Assembly (NCBI RefSeq): GCF_963576545.1
Contig: NC_083653.1
Location: forward strand, 16,537,139 to 16,601,138
Length of the DNA: 64,000 bases
DNA from: Limanda limanda
Lineage: Eukaryota > Chordata > Actinopteri > Pleuronectiformes > Pleuronectidae
Reading direction: 5' to 3'
The notes under the pieces were generated by a model that saw only the letters and a list, made by a program, of their open reading frames with translations, was not told the DNA's origin and searched no databases. Both the position numbers and the translations under genes were made by a program. Positions 1 to 17,510 of this stretch are shown here, piece after piece. Numbering within the stretch: position 1 is the first letter of the stretch; each line of letters opens with the position of its first letter.

Positions 1-546
1 ATGCCGTACACAAGTAGAAGATCTGGGACAACAGTATCTGACCTTAGTTGTCGATACATAACATGTTAGACCCGTCATGATGTGTTCTGGGTAATTGAGC
101 TGCAAATGGAAAATTTGTAATGAAGTCAACAGAACAAGCTGGATTCAGGTACACTAAGACAAAGTGTCTCTGATCATTCATGTCATGTATTTTTGAACAG
201 ATGCACTTTGTAATGCACCTGTAGTCACGCAACACAGTGGATTGGTTCTCATGAAGCGAGGAAATGTGCCGATGTTGAAGTAGACTGGTTTTACTTTGTG
301 GTAATATAGCCTGCAGCCTAATTTTTTACTTTTGCATAATTAAAAATACCTTCAGTTCACATTTAACATCCCCTGAATATTTCATCCTGTTATGCTTTGT
401 TCTGAGGATTGAGGTGGAGTCCAATGTAAATGCTTTACCAGAATTCGACTAGTTTAAAGGAAACTGTTGTTTAACTAATATTAGGCAATTCCGTTTTATA
501 TCATCTGCTCCATGTTTTTTAACCAATTACAGCTTTTTAAGAATGT
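1..546. other. Intergenic, no gene seen
   Basis: AT-leaning sequence with only short chance reading frames. No splice-flanked coding block, RNA gene or recognisable repeat was seen up to the TTAA that flanks the MITE starting at 551. Confidence 0.6.
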
Positions 547-550
547 TTAA

Positions 551-923
551 AGGATCAGTATGTAGAATTTACTGACATCTAGTGGTGAAGTTATATGTTG
601 CAGATAAATACCACTCATCTCACCTTCCCCTTCCAAACAAGAAAGAGAAACTGCGGTAGCCTTCAGTCGTCATAAAAACCCCTGAAGTGTTTAGTTTGTC
701 TAGTCTGAACGACTGTAAATAAACATGGCGACCTCCGTAGAGAGGACGTGCTCCTGAGACCCAAATATAAAGTATTTAATTATAAAGGGGCCATTCTTGG
801 ATAAAAAACCCCCACAATTCATACAATTTAGATGAAACACACTAGTGAAAACATAACTAAGATTATTTTATATTCAGTTTCTGTCAATAGATCAATTTCA
901 CCAAAATCTTAAAGACTGGACCT
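551..923. repeat. TTAA-flanked MITE-like dispersed teleost repeat
   Basis: The block is bounded by TTAA at 547-550 and 924-927. Its ends are inverted: AGGATCAGTATGTAGAATTT on the left, and on the right the reverse complement reads AGGTCCAGTCTTTAAGATTT, which agrees at most positions. The interior (for example ACATCTAGTGGTGAAG and ATGGCGACCTCCGTAGAGAGG without its last base) matches a high-copy fish repeat that I recognise from memory. No transposase is encoded, so this is a non-autonomous DNA element. A TTAA target duplication is typical of piggyBac and Kolobok superfamilies. Which of the two applies here is not decided by the sequence. Confidence 0.7.
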
Positions 924-927
924 TTAA

Positions 928-5599
<4,672 letters not shown>

Positions 5600-5875
5600 A
5601 CAGTAAGATAAGATAAGATAGGATAAGATAAGATAATCCTTTTTTAGTCCCACAATATTACAGCAGCAAGTCAAAAAAGGCATCAGTAAGTAATAAGTAT
5701 CATGCAATACTGAAGTGTAAAGATAATAAAAATATGAATGTGATTAAGACTAATATATACAGTGTAGAAAACAGGAAAAATATGGGCAGTGTGGGAAGAT
5801 GTCCAGAGAATGGATTGCACATGAACCATTGTATTACACAGACAGAATGAATATTAGATCAAGTTAAAGTGCAAA
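5600..5875 (-). repeat. LINE-like 3' tail with (GATAA)n end
   Basis: The block starts with a GATAA-type pentamer run (5,602-5,636). It is followed by AATCCTTTTTTAGTCCCACA, then an A-rich stretch containing TATATACAGTGTAGAAAACA. This is the reverse complement of a common fish retrotransposon 3' end of the kind ...GTGGGACTAATAAAGGATTATCTTATCTT. The pentamer would be the tail, so the element runs on the minus strand. I recognise it from memory of fish repeats. The exact LINE clade is not assigned. Confidence 0.65.
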
Positions 5876-6674
5876 CTATTGTTGATTACAGAATAGTTTT
5901 GTGTTATTTTGCACTCAGTGTTTTTTTAATGAAGCACTTAAGAACAGTGATTATTCCAGAGGTAACTTGGTGTATTTTTAAGAGGAGCCTGTCTGTGAGA
6001 GTGGAGCCTGCACCAGGAGCGACCCGACAGCAGGGGCCCGCTGGCACTGAGTCCTGGCATTTATCTGTGACGTCAGTTTGGACGCTTCCGTCTGTTTATC
6101 TCCCCACGAGGAGCTGTCTTTCTGGATGAAGCTCTGAGGGACTCTTGGGTAATTGCAAATTGGAAAAATTATCCAAAATAAAAGCAGATTTGGCATCATG
6201 CAAACACATTAGTGGGCCACATTAAAGCTCGTGTTAAATTACCTGCTATCAGAGCCTCCTTGTTTTGCTCCTTGAGAGGGAAATGTATTCTCAAGCTGTC
6301 CTGTTGTCATTGTTGTTTTTTTCATAAATAATGAAACCAATTTACAGGTAATTGCCTCCTCTCTGTATCTCAGATTTGTCCAGTGTCTCGTAATGACAGT
6401 CCTGTGCATGAGTGATAAAGCAGAAGAGAAAGAGGGTAATTCATATTGGGATTTAGGTGAAGTGGGATACAGTTCTCTGTGTTGTATGTGGGGATAAGTA
6501 CTGCACAACAAGCATGAAGTCTAAACATGCAGGATTTTTTTTCTGTCATGCAATTTAAGAAAGGAATCACAGGTGTTCACAAAAAATATCAACAGCTGTT
6601 ATTTAAATGTTTGCTTTTCAGTTTTTCTCTCCTCATGTGTAATCAAGTTTTTTTAAGTACGTAAGATCTCTTGT

Positions 6675-6703
6675 ACTCCTCTACTCGTGTATAGTAGAGG
6701 AGT
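6675..6703. repeat. Perfect 11 bp hairpin
   Basis: ACTCCTCTACT (6,675-6,685) and AGTAGAGGAGT (6,693-6,703) are exact reverse complements around a 7-base loop. It lies immediately upstream of a dispersed repeat that starts near 6,715 and may be part of it. Confidence 0.75.
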
Positions 6704-6714
6704 TTCTTCTTCCC

Positions 6715-7060
6715 CACAGAAAACACTGCCCCTGAAACGCCTCATCATAATGCACAACGTGAGGCTAGTCCAGAACACTCCTTAAAAAATAGAGAAGGTA
6801 GGTCAACATTTCCTAGATGCGCTGGAAGCAGCTTTGTGACCAATCACAGCAGAGTGGACGAGCTGGCCAATCGGAGCAGACTGTGCAATATCAGGAGGAG
6901 GCCTTAAAGAGACAGGAGCTGTAAACCAAACGTTTCAGACAGAGGCTGAAAAGAGGAGCAGCAGCAATGTACACTATGAAGAAAGTTTTCTTAATATCAG
7001 AGCATGTGAACCTTCTTAAGTAATAAACCAAAATAAAATAAGAAAGACTGAATATGTGTT
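6715..7060. repeat. Dispersed teleost repeat (family unassigned)
   Basis: Several phrases match a fish interspersed repeat that I recall: ACCAATCACAGCAGAGTGGA, then a second CCAATCGGAGCAGACT unit, CTTAAAGAGACAGGAGCT, CGTTTCAGACAGAGGCTGAA, and a T/A-rich end around GAGCATGTGAACCTT. No protein is encoded. The borders are approximate because terminal repeats are not clear. Confidence 0.55.
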
Positions 7061-10000
7061 TTTTTTAAATAGATAAAAGTGTTTCATGATATGAAAACTA
7101 CAACTCTATTTTTCCAAATATTTGAAATTTCAAGGGACTCTTTTATACTGCACCTCTCCAAACACATTGTGTGGTGGCTGTAGTGAAAGGAGGGCGCTTC
7201 TTTAATTCAGCCTCAACCTTTTAAAATATTTAACAAGAGGATATTTGTCGATTCTTAACCAGATGGCAAGCGCCTAAACATAAAATCAATGAACTTCACA
7301 ATGTGAAACAGTGTTTGCTTGGTTTTATGTTTGGATTGGATGGTTTAAATGCATCAGTACTTTAATACTTAATACAAGAGAGCTTTAGTCTGAAGCTCCC
7401 ACAGCTGGTGTGCAGTCATTAACTAAACGTTCCTCAAGTTACAGTGAGCACACAGGCATTTGCTGCCAGCGCCATGTTTAACAGCGCTTTCATTTTGTAG
7501 ATTTCTACCTTAAGGCTCTAATATGCACTTGCACACTTCCTCCTGCTAATACTGCACTCATTTGTCAGTGATGAGTGGGAATGGGTTAGTTGGCTGGGGA
7601 CATCAGGGATGGATTGCAGTGGTCGGAGTTACGGACATCTCTACTTGAGGCAAAAACCTTTATTTATGTGAGTGGGTGTGTGTGTGTATGTGTGTGTGAA
7701 CAGTGAGCTGTTTGTTTTACTTGTCTTATCAGTGTCAGAGCAGCTCTTCGCCCCATCCGACACAATCTACCACCATGGCAACGGTGCTAAATACTTACCT
7801 CCTCCCATGTTGTCACCACAGAGCCTTCCCATGGCTCTCCACTCACACATTTACCCCTTCACTCGCTCAGCATTCATCTTAAATTAGCTCTGACCTTCTC
7901 TAATAAAAAGAGGAAACCGCACTGTGGCTTATTATGGTGTCGGTGTTGTGAGGCTGTGAAATGACATGCTGTTATTTAGCAGACCCCCCCACCAGTGGCA
8001 ATTTCGAGGCACAACCTGGAAGGGCTTTCTGCCACTATTCCAGCTAGCAGGTGGTCCTTTTAGATACTATAGACACAAATGTCAATGAAGTAAACAATTG
8101 CAATTCAGCTTCTATTGTGCAGATGTAAATGGCACCCCCACTGCCCAGAATGATAAAGAACACAAGGGGCAGTGAAAAACAGCAGATCCCCCGTCACACA
8201 ACACAATGATCGCATCCCATCATCACATTTTACACGCTGTTTTGCATTAGATTAATTCTTATGTGATTAGTTTTCTATGTAATCACTCAACATATGTGTT
8301 TTGGAGCAGAAAGGATTAATTGATGCGTCAATTAGTTGCTCACATAAAATCATTGAATCCACATATCAAGCAAAATTTAAATTAAAATCATTTTATAGAC
8401 TAAACTGTCAATTTATTTTGTCTATATTGTCCTATAAAGCATGTAACACAGTTCAGTCAGCCAACCCGTACAAATGAATTGTTTTGTCAATTTATAATCA
8501 TAACAGCATTGATATTTAGTGTCTGGGTACTGAGCTCATTTGACCATTAATGCAACACCAAACTCACTGTACAGTGAGGTCCATTCACTGGTTTTTAATG
8601 AGATAATTAGGCAAATTTAACGGGAAAAACATGACTAACATGATCTTACATAAACTGAAGCTTCCACCCCCTGAAGGGAATAAATATCAGGGTGGACAAG
8701 CACATTAGATCTGTGTGAGGCGATGAGGAGACTGTTATACGACATGAAACATGCAGAAATGTCATATTTGCATATTTTTTTTGCACTTTTTCATCTTTGG
8801 AAGATTGACTTTACTTTAGCATCTAGCATTTCCTACATGGGCAGAAACCTGAGGGTGGCTGACACTAACAGGCTCAACAAACATACAGAAAGGCGGCTCA
8901 TTGCTGGTGTCAGAGATGGACCCTCTGAATGTCGTTTACCTTTGGATATAAAGGTTAATTTATTGTTAAATTATGATCGCTCTGCCTTGCACATTTCCAT
9001 TTTGTCTAAATTGTGATTCTCCTTTTCTCTTTTTCTTCTCTTACTTTGTATTTGTTAGTATTATCATAAATTTGATTGTAGTTTTTCCTTTTCACTCATT
9101 TACTTCTTTACTTCTTACTTATTCAACAATTGTGACAATGCGGCCATCAGCAAAGCTTTTTTTTGATTTGGATTATTTTTGCTCTACATTTCGGTGGAAA
9201 CAATAATTCGCCACCTGGGACAGAGATGCCTCCAGGTGGAAGCCGGGTGGAGTCAAAAGCAGACTTTCTTTACCATTTCACCAAAGGACTGAAGTTTGCC
9301 AGAAGGCATCGGATTTAGTTTTTCATGCATCCTTTTTGAAATGTTCCTTCTTCACTTTTTAAACCTAATCCATATTTCATGAGTGGACTTCTTAAGAGCC
9401 TTCTGCTTCATAAGAAATCACTGTTCAGCCTGTTGAATGACAGATGCTCAATTTATGTCACCCGAAGAGGAGTTAGTTTATAAGTTTTTGTATTTGAGAA
9501 CAACCTCATTAAAGCGGACCTGCTTCAGTGTTTCGTTTTCACTTCACTTCGTGCAGCTGCAGTCCTGAAGCCATCGTTGTGAACTGACTCCTTGCTCTTT
9601 CCCAGCCTCAGTGCCCCTTCTCTGCTTCTACTTAAACTGCCTCTTCTTGCAAGTTCTAACAATCCCCTTTGTCAAATAATTGCGATGCTGCTCACGTGCG
9701 CGTGGTCAATACTGAAGAGGGTTTTGATCATTTTAATTGCCCCTTTGACTGCTCTTGATGATACTGTTCCTTTGAAGAGGAGAAACCGAGCCATTTGAAA
9801 ACACTCCAGCCTGTCGTGTTCGCCAGCCTCTCGCAAAATAAAAGCCTGACTCCCAGCTCCTGTTTTACTCAAATTTGATTTTCATATGATTCACAAGTGG
9901 AAATAATTATTGTTGGGAGATAGTTAACTCTCTCAGAGCGTTAATGATCATTGATAGCGCAAAACTGTTCCATAAGCAGCAACTCCGCTTTGTAGATGTC

Positions 10001-11039
10001 ACTGCAGCTTTTGGCAAAATAGACTGTTTGGCTTTGCAGGGAAATTGAGATCGCATCAGGGACATGATATATAGCATCTAATGTAACTACAGTAACTCCC
10101 AGTAGACATTACGCACAGGTTTCCGTAGGTCGGAATTGAGGGCTTATTATTTATTTACACACTGCTTTGACATATTATCCACCAACTTTGTTCTCTAACA
10201 TAGCATTTGCAGTATATGGTGTATTTATAGTAGGTATAGTATCCTATGGCAAGCATCCACTTCATCTTTGGCTGAAATTTCCCATGTGTACCAAATAGAT
10301 GTACAACACAATTGTCTTCTGTGCTGACCTTTTTTTTAAATAATTCCCTGAGTTTAGGCGGAGCTCTACACATTTCCTCTTTATTCTTTCATTGTTTGTG
10401 ACTAAATTAACGTACATAGATATTCTACACTTTTCAGTCTGGACGGGTCTGTACCTATGGACCAAAATGTCGTCTGACCAAAAGAGGCAGTCATTCAGAT
10501 CTGGACCTTGGGACCAATTGTGGGAAGTTGAGACACATTAAACAAGAGAAAAAGAAGCAGAGGCTGCTCAAAGGTTTGCTTGCAGTCTTCGCTTTTAACT
10601 ATATAATTTTTGACCACTAAGGACGTTAATTCGGCACATTCAAAGTGTTATAGTATACACCTGAAGTTGCCAATGCAAGTAGTGATACCATATGGATTTT
10701 ACAGTGGCAACGAAATTAATCAAATTAACCAGTAGCCTATATCAATTTTCGACATTCAAACAGAGGGATATCTGCTGAATTGGCAACATGCCGACCATAA
10801 ACGTATGCCTGTGTGCAAAGGTATCAATGTCCAGTATAGGTAGATGTTGCCCACATAGGTGAAGATGACAGCACATACACGTCATACAAAAATCTTAAGT
10901 GTGCTGTTTGAATTTGCAATTTGAAACCAAAACTAATCACATCAAACAATGCAGAACATAAACCTTGGTTTGGACCTTGTACTGGACTTTCAGGTGTATT
11001 AACGCTAGTCAAATAAATGCCAAATTTTAACTTTCCTAA
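7061..11039. other. Intergenic, no gene seen
   Basis: About 4 kb of AT-rich sequence with no coding frame showing recognisable protein features, no long microsatellite and no clear transposon ends. The only minor structure seen is CCACCTGG/CCAGGTGG near 9,213-9,241. Confidence 0.5.
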
Positions 11040-11370
11040 TCAATTCCCATTTCCTGTCAGCAACTACTACAGCAGTTTTTATGAGGTTGTGTAGTTCCCA
11101 CCAGTTTCCATCACCTGTTTCCTCTTTCTAATTATCAGCCTGTTTCCACCTCTACACTTCTTCCAATGCTGTTCGTTGAGCTATCTAAGCCATACAGACC
11201 TCAAAATAAGGTCTCTACATCCTGCCTGTCCTCTATTTGACCATTTCTGCTCCCGTTGGACTCTAATCCTACTGTGCTCCTTTGGTTGCCTGTTTTGTTT
11301 TGATACCTGTTACTGACCTCGGCCAGCCTGTGCTTTCTTTTGTTGTTTGAACAGTAAGACTGTTTTTTTC
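11040..11370. repeat. Possible decayed dispersed repeat
   Basis: The stretch has a run of phrases (CCACCAGTTTCCATCACCTG, TGCCTGTTTTGTTTTGATAC, CTGACCTCGGCCAGCCTGTG) resembling a common fish interspersed repeat that I recall only loosely. It is heavily diverged and no ends are visible. Family and borders are guesses. Confidence 0.3.
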
Positions 11371-14300
11371 TACATGTTTTTCTTCTTTTTGAGAAAATAT
11401 GCAACTATTCTGTTGTCTTAAAATATTATTGAATGGATATTATTTTAGTCCTTGAACTCCTTTATCATTTTTCATTCTGTACATGCTGATTTTACCTGCT
11501 TTGTTTGTTCTGAGTGTGTAATTGCTATTATTATTATTATTACAATAATGTCATGAAAACTAACATCATAAGCAGGGTTGTGAAGTCATTTTCTGTCATG
11601 CTTACAAACATATTTGTGTTCTGCTATTCTTATAAAAATGCAAAGGTAACTGCACCAGAGTTTCAGGTGCACTGTTCCTGCTGAGGCAATGTTGAGCAGA
11701 ATAGCTCAAACACAAGGAGCTTTTAAATAAAACATAAATCTCCTGGCCTATAAGTACATATCTCAGCACTATACATTAAATGTAATTATTGAACTGTCTT
11801 TTTTTGATTTGGATGGACTCTGGAAGTGTATTGAGTAAACCCCTTATGGCAATATCCATCCATATCAAAGCCAATATTGTCCACCTGAATTGCTTCCAAA
11901 CGGTTCTAGAGAAGTGTAAGTGTCTCCACTGCTCAACTTTATGGAGGTTATATACTCATTTCAGTGAATGTAATGTCACCCCAACACTGTAAGTGTGACC
12001 TCTCGACCCATACCGCAGTGAGTTTCTTTATTGGTAGTGTGTAAGTCTCATTCCCAGGGGTCGGTGAGAAGCCTCACTGACCTATCAGATAAGGGTCAGC
12101 CCTGCAGTGATTGGGCAAAGAGAGAAAGTGCCTGAGAGCAAACACAAAGATAACATCACCCACCAGCTGAAAGTACAGGGGTGTTTTCTAACCTTTAGAG
12201 TCACACTATAACACAGCCAAGAACTTGAACAGCTTTCATACAAATATTTGTATTAATTAGATACAATTAGAACTTAATGCAAAACGTAACATGACTCAGC
12301 CACTTTTCCATTGTTCACACTTCAGGATTGTAGACCAATTTTACTTCATTGGAACTTTTCATCAGTAGCCTTGGATCAGAGACATTTCAGAGTTCCATCG
12401 GCAGCCGGTGATCGCAATGCGTGACCAACACGTCGCTGCCTCCAGCTAAATATCTGATGAATTCTCGACAACCACAGTCAATCCAAACACAGGACAGTGT
12501 GATGGTGGTGACGGTGGTTGTCGTGGTGAGGGGCCCCTTAAATTTAACAAATTTTGCAGGTGAAGTATAGTAATACATTTTGTAATCGGCTAAATTTTCC
12601 AGAGGTATAGAGTTATAACATTGTTAATGGAAAAGTTGAGAATTATTAATATGATTTGCTGCTTGTATACAACTGGGATTTGACGTACACTGAACCACTT
12701 CAACTCTCCTCAGAGCTGAAGACCATTCAGACTCACTGTGACAATTCTCATGTGTGTTTTCAAAATTAAACATAGTACTGAGACTAGAGATGATTGTTTC
12801 GGGGCAGTTCCTGGTGAAATATCATATAGTGTCCTGCACAAGGAGGTCAGATTACTTTCAAAGTAGTGTATTCTGAACATGGTTACATGGCAACATAGCT
12901 AGAAACATTGTTCAACAGCACAACTTTGTGTTAAAGTAGAACTGTACATAAAATATTCACAGTTATTAAATTGATGTTTGATTGTAAAATGTAGACACAT
13001 TTTAGATGAATGAGATTACAAGCAAACACATGCATTTGTTGGCTTAGCATTACAATCAAATAAGAAAAATCATAATTGAAAGAAAAAAAATGTTGGCATC
13101 ACTTAAAGTAGGAGCATGCAAATAATCTGCATTGGTATGGTGCCACTGACTTGCATGTCGAGTCGTTTGTCTTCTTCAAGGAAAGTTTTCCGACTTTGAT
13201 CCAAGTGCGATCTGAGATTAATTAGCACCCAACAGCGTATGATCACCACAGAGCAATTTATTATCGCCAACTGGTCTACTGGAGCGCTCAGGGGAATGCT
13301 TGCAGTGACATCCATCTGCCTGGCCGCTTGTTTTTAATCTTCTCAGGCAGCGACAGACAGTCAGGGAAGTGACAGCCCTCCCAGCGTGGTGGTTCGGCTT
13401 CATACAACAGGAGAGACAGTGCGGAAGGAGCACCTATCAATCCCGTACTTCCTCTCCCGTTACATTTGCTTTCAGTGTTGGGTTGCAATTCATGAACTTC
13501 CAGCCTCGACTTTCTTTTTTGTTGAACTCATCTATTAATGATTGGAATTTAACCAATTCTAATTGGCCCCAATACGCTTGTATTGCTGTTTTTCTGTTAT
13601 TCCTAAATGATCCATTGTCTCATTGCTTGTCGGAGCTAATTCACTCTCCAGCAGCCGATTAGAAATCCCCCTCTAAACTTCAGCGGGGATTGACATGAGT
13701 GAATGGATGCCATGCTATAGAGGCTGCCTCTATACAATCCAGCGGTCTTGACACATTGCTGCCAATCTGACAGGTGAGCTTGTCTCTCACAATGGGATTA
13801 ATGATGATTCGCTGTGTAAGGCTGGAGGAGCACAGGACACACACCAGCAGCCACATGGTCTTACACGGTTAAAGTGCATTCATATGATAATCCCTCAGTA
13901 TTTTATTCTGTTCACAACCAAATCCATTGATACAACACATGGTTGTATCTCTGGCAGCCACGACCTGTATAAATAATTCAGTTTGACTCCTGGAAGCATG
14001 ATGAAGTTTTATTTGAAACTTCTGCAGACTAACATTTTAAAAGGCCCAGCCAAATGCAGAAAAACTAAAACAAGATGGAAATGTTATATATTTTAGTGTT
14101 TTGAGTATAAAACGGTTGCACAGAAATAAACCCTGCACCCTGAAATAAAGTCCTGCACCAAGTGCAAGGCTGTCATCATTATATCTATTTAACATTTACC
14201 TCACACAGCCAAGACTCTTCCAACATCCATTTTCGTAGTAGTTCTAGCTCAGATACAGCACAGTATATAACCACCACTAGCTCATGTTTACTATCTGGCA

Positions 14301-14424
14301 GGTAGGAATATATTCAGCTTCAGTCGACTCCAGTGGCTTCGTCTCCTTTAACCGGAGTTGAAGCTGCACCAACAAACTCAAATTGAGAGCAAAGATCGGA
14401 GTCTGTTACCAGTCTGTTCCTCTT
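11371..14424. other. Intergenic; possible conserved non-coding block near 13.2-13.7 kb
   Basis: No gene is supportable. The stretch 13,190-13,680 is compositionally calmer, with several homeodomain-type TAATTAG/ATTAATG words and no repeat character, as in conserved non-coding elements. Conservation cannot be judged from one sequence. Confidence 0.4.
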
Positions 14425-14475
14425 TAAGATAAGGTAAAGGTTCCTTTATTGTCTCCCGTAGATTGTGGGTGCTGC
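14425..14475 (-). repeat. Short LINE-tail remnant
   Basis: AAGATAAGGTAAAGGTTCCT followed by TTATTGTCTCCC resembles the reverse complement of the fish LINE 3' terminus also seen at 5,600 and, on the opposite strand, near 38,560 and 43,430. Only about 50 bases are recognisable. Confidence 0.45.
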
Positions 14476-14863
14476 TGCATCAACCCAGACTTTGAGTAAA
14501 AAAGTTAAACACATTAAATAAAGGCATCCCATTTGCCTGAGATTAGACACTGAAGCAGTTTAGCTAGAGAACATTCACACTGTTAAGACATTTCCTAGAC
14601 GTCAAAGGCCTACCTCTCAACCTTTGAAATCTGCGAAATGTCTTCACAGCGTGACACCTGGGGGGTCGAGACTATTCGCACAGAACTGTTATGAGCAATG
14701 ACTGGAAGGTTGATGCAGCTCCACTTCTTTCTGCTGGACAAAGAAGATGCCAAAACATTCTGGATACAGGCGCTGCCATCTTGTGCTGGTGATGTCATTT
14801 GCGCAGTGATCCAGCAGCGGAGCCGTGGTATTGAGGTCCTGCTGATATACCTGCCTAACCAAC

Positions 14864-15774
<911 letters not shown>

Positions 15775-16400
15775 TGGATTATGGCTGATTGCTCCCTCCG
15801 AGTTGAGGATGAGTTTAGGTATCTTGGGGTCATGTTGTATGAGTGAGATAATGATGAGATGAATAGGCAGGTTGTTGTAGCGTCATTATTAATGCGTGGG
15901 TTGTATTGGACCATTATGGTTAAGAGGGATCTGAGTCGAAAGGGCAAAGTTTTTGATTTAGCAGCAAATCTACCTTCTGACCCTCACTTATGATCATTAG
16001 CTGGGTAGAAACTGCAAGAATTACAAGTGGCCAAAATGAGTTTTCTCCATCAGACGACTATGCTCAGCCTTTGAGATGGGGTGAGGAGTTTTGGACATCT
16101 TTCATGTTGAAAGGGGACAATTTAGGTTTGGGCATCTAATTTGGACGCCTCCTGGGCACCTTTCATTTGAGGATTACTGGGCACAGGACCAACAACTCGC
16201 TTGGGGGACTTTTTATATCCCATCTGGCCTGGGAATGCCTTAGGATCCCTTAAAAAGAGTGGAACATTGTGGCTGGGGAGAGGGATCTCTGAAATACTCT
16301 ACTTGGCCAGCTGCCTCCACGACCTTATCTGGGATAAGTGAAATACGATGGATGCATGGTCGTATGTTCTTGGATCTTTGCAAGAAAAGGATCAGACTGT
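15775..16400 (+). pseudogene. Decayed LINE reverse-transcriptase 3' end
   Basis: The DNA follows the C-terminal part of a reverse-transcriptase ORF that I recognise from fish LINEs (RTE/Rex-like by recollection). Translating short stretches gives EDEFRYLGVM, a Y-W-T-I-M-V-K-R-D-L-S-R-K-like segment, AKMSFLHQTT and FGHLIWTPPG, then LAWECLRIP near 16,225-16,250. These correspond in order to the fish consensus of a KYLGV block, an ALYRTVVVKRELSRKAK block, an AAEMSFLRR block, a GHLVRMPPGR block and a LAWERLGIP block. Frames shift repeatedly, stops occur, and the segment between the GHL and LAWE blocks is shortened. It cannot encode a working protein. The 5' part of the element is missing, as in a 5'-truncated insertion. 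Confidence 0.75.
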
Positions 16401-17242
16401 TGACCTCCTGATCCAGACCAGCCAAAGGTTGAATTTATCCTCTAATTTAACATCATGGACTTGGAAAATACTGTGTTTGAAATATGAAGAACGACTATAT
16501 TAGTCAAAGCTGAGAAAAATAAACTATGCTGGCAATATTCATTGTAATCAATGAATATACTGACAAAGAGGTAGTAGTATGGCTCATTTGTTTGCTGGTT
16601 CATAGGATTAACTACATGATGGTTGATCGAGAAGGAGTTGTCCTGAAATATACCATGCTACCTTCATAAATTCCCCTTTGACCCACAAAACAGAAAAAAA
16701 TAGGGTGAAATCCAAAACCTGCAGGCCAGGTGTGAGTTTACAGCTCAATAAAACTACCTACTGGACTACACTTGGAAGATTGAAGACCTATGATCTCTTT
16801 CTCAAGGGGCTTTGTTAGTTTTATTGGCTGATGAGTGATCCCATCCATTAAAAACCTCCCTGGGCTACTCAGGTAAAAGTCATTTAGGTTAGATCGCAGC
16901 CATGTGAAAGTCCACAGAATCAATGTGTGAACTGAATCACATGGGAAGAGGTGAAAGGACAAGAGTAAAGATGAGCTGCTGCATTAATGGGACTTTCTTG
17001 TTTGTTTGGTTTGATATACAGTTCATAGCCTCTTTTAATCGATTTTCAACCCTTCGTTCAGTCTGTATATATCCATAGCACCTAATGTGTACTTGAGGTT
17101 AAGGGAAAATGCATTTGCTATATAATAGAGGATGAAATTACCTGACTGGTACCCAACCATTGGATCTATCTGAACAGGCAGGACTTTTGAAAGATAAATG
17201 TCATTTATCCGAACAGCAAACCACAGATTTCCGTGATACCAA
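16401..17242. other. Intergenic, no gene seen
   Basis: No coding or repeat signal recognised. Chance frames only. Confidence 0.55.
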
Positions 17243-17510
17243 GTATATCTATCCATCATCTATACCGATAATCCTTTTAGGGTCACGTGGGGGTTGGAGC
17301 TAATCCCAGCTGACATTGGGTTAGAGGCGGGGTCCACCCTGGACAGGTTGACAGTGTATTACAGGCCTGACATTTAGAGAAAAACAACTATTTACTCCCA
17401 CATTCACCAATGCAGACATTGGGAGAGTATGTCAACTACACACAGGAAGTGTTCTGGTTTGAACCCAGAACTGTCTTGCTTTAAAGTCCACACTGGTAAT
17501 CCCTGTCACA
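17243..17510 (-). repeat. Common teleost interspersed repeat, reverse copy
   Basis: The block begins TATCTATCCATCATCTATAC and continues through GGAGCTAATCCCAGCTGACA, TTAGAGGCGGGGTCCACCCT, GGACAGGTTGACAGTGTATT and TTTGAACCCAGAACTGTCTT. It is the reverse complement of the family copied at 29,395-29,741 and partly at 38,688-39,150. The ATCC-type simple end marks the 3' side, so this copy is on the minus strand. Family name not assigned. Confidence 0.8.

Noticed and set aside
17243..17510. A possible CRISPR-like or direct repeat array, suggested by copies at 17.2, 29.4 and 38.7 kb
   Set aside because: The copies are dispersed, in both orientations, and belong to an interspersed eukaryotic repeat family.
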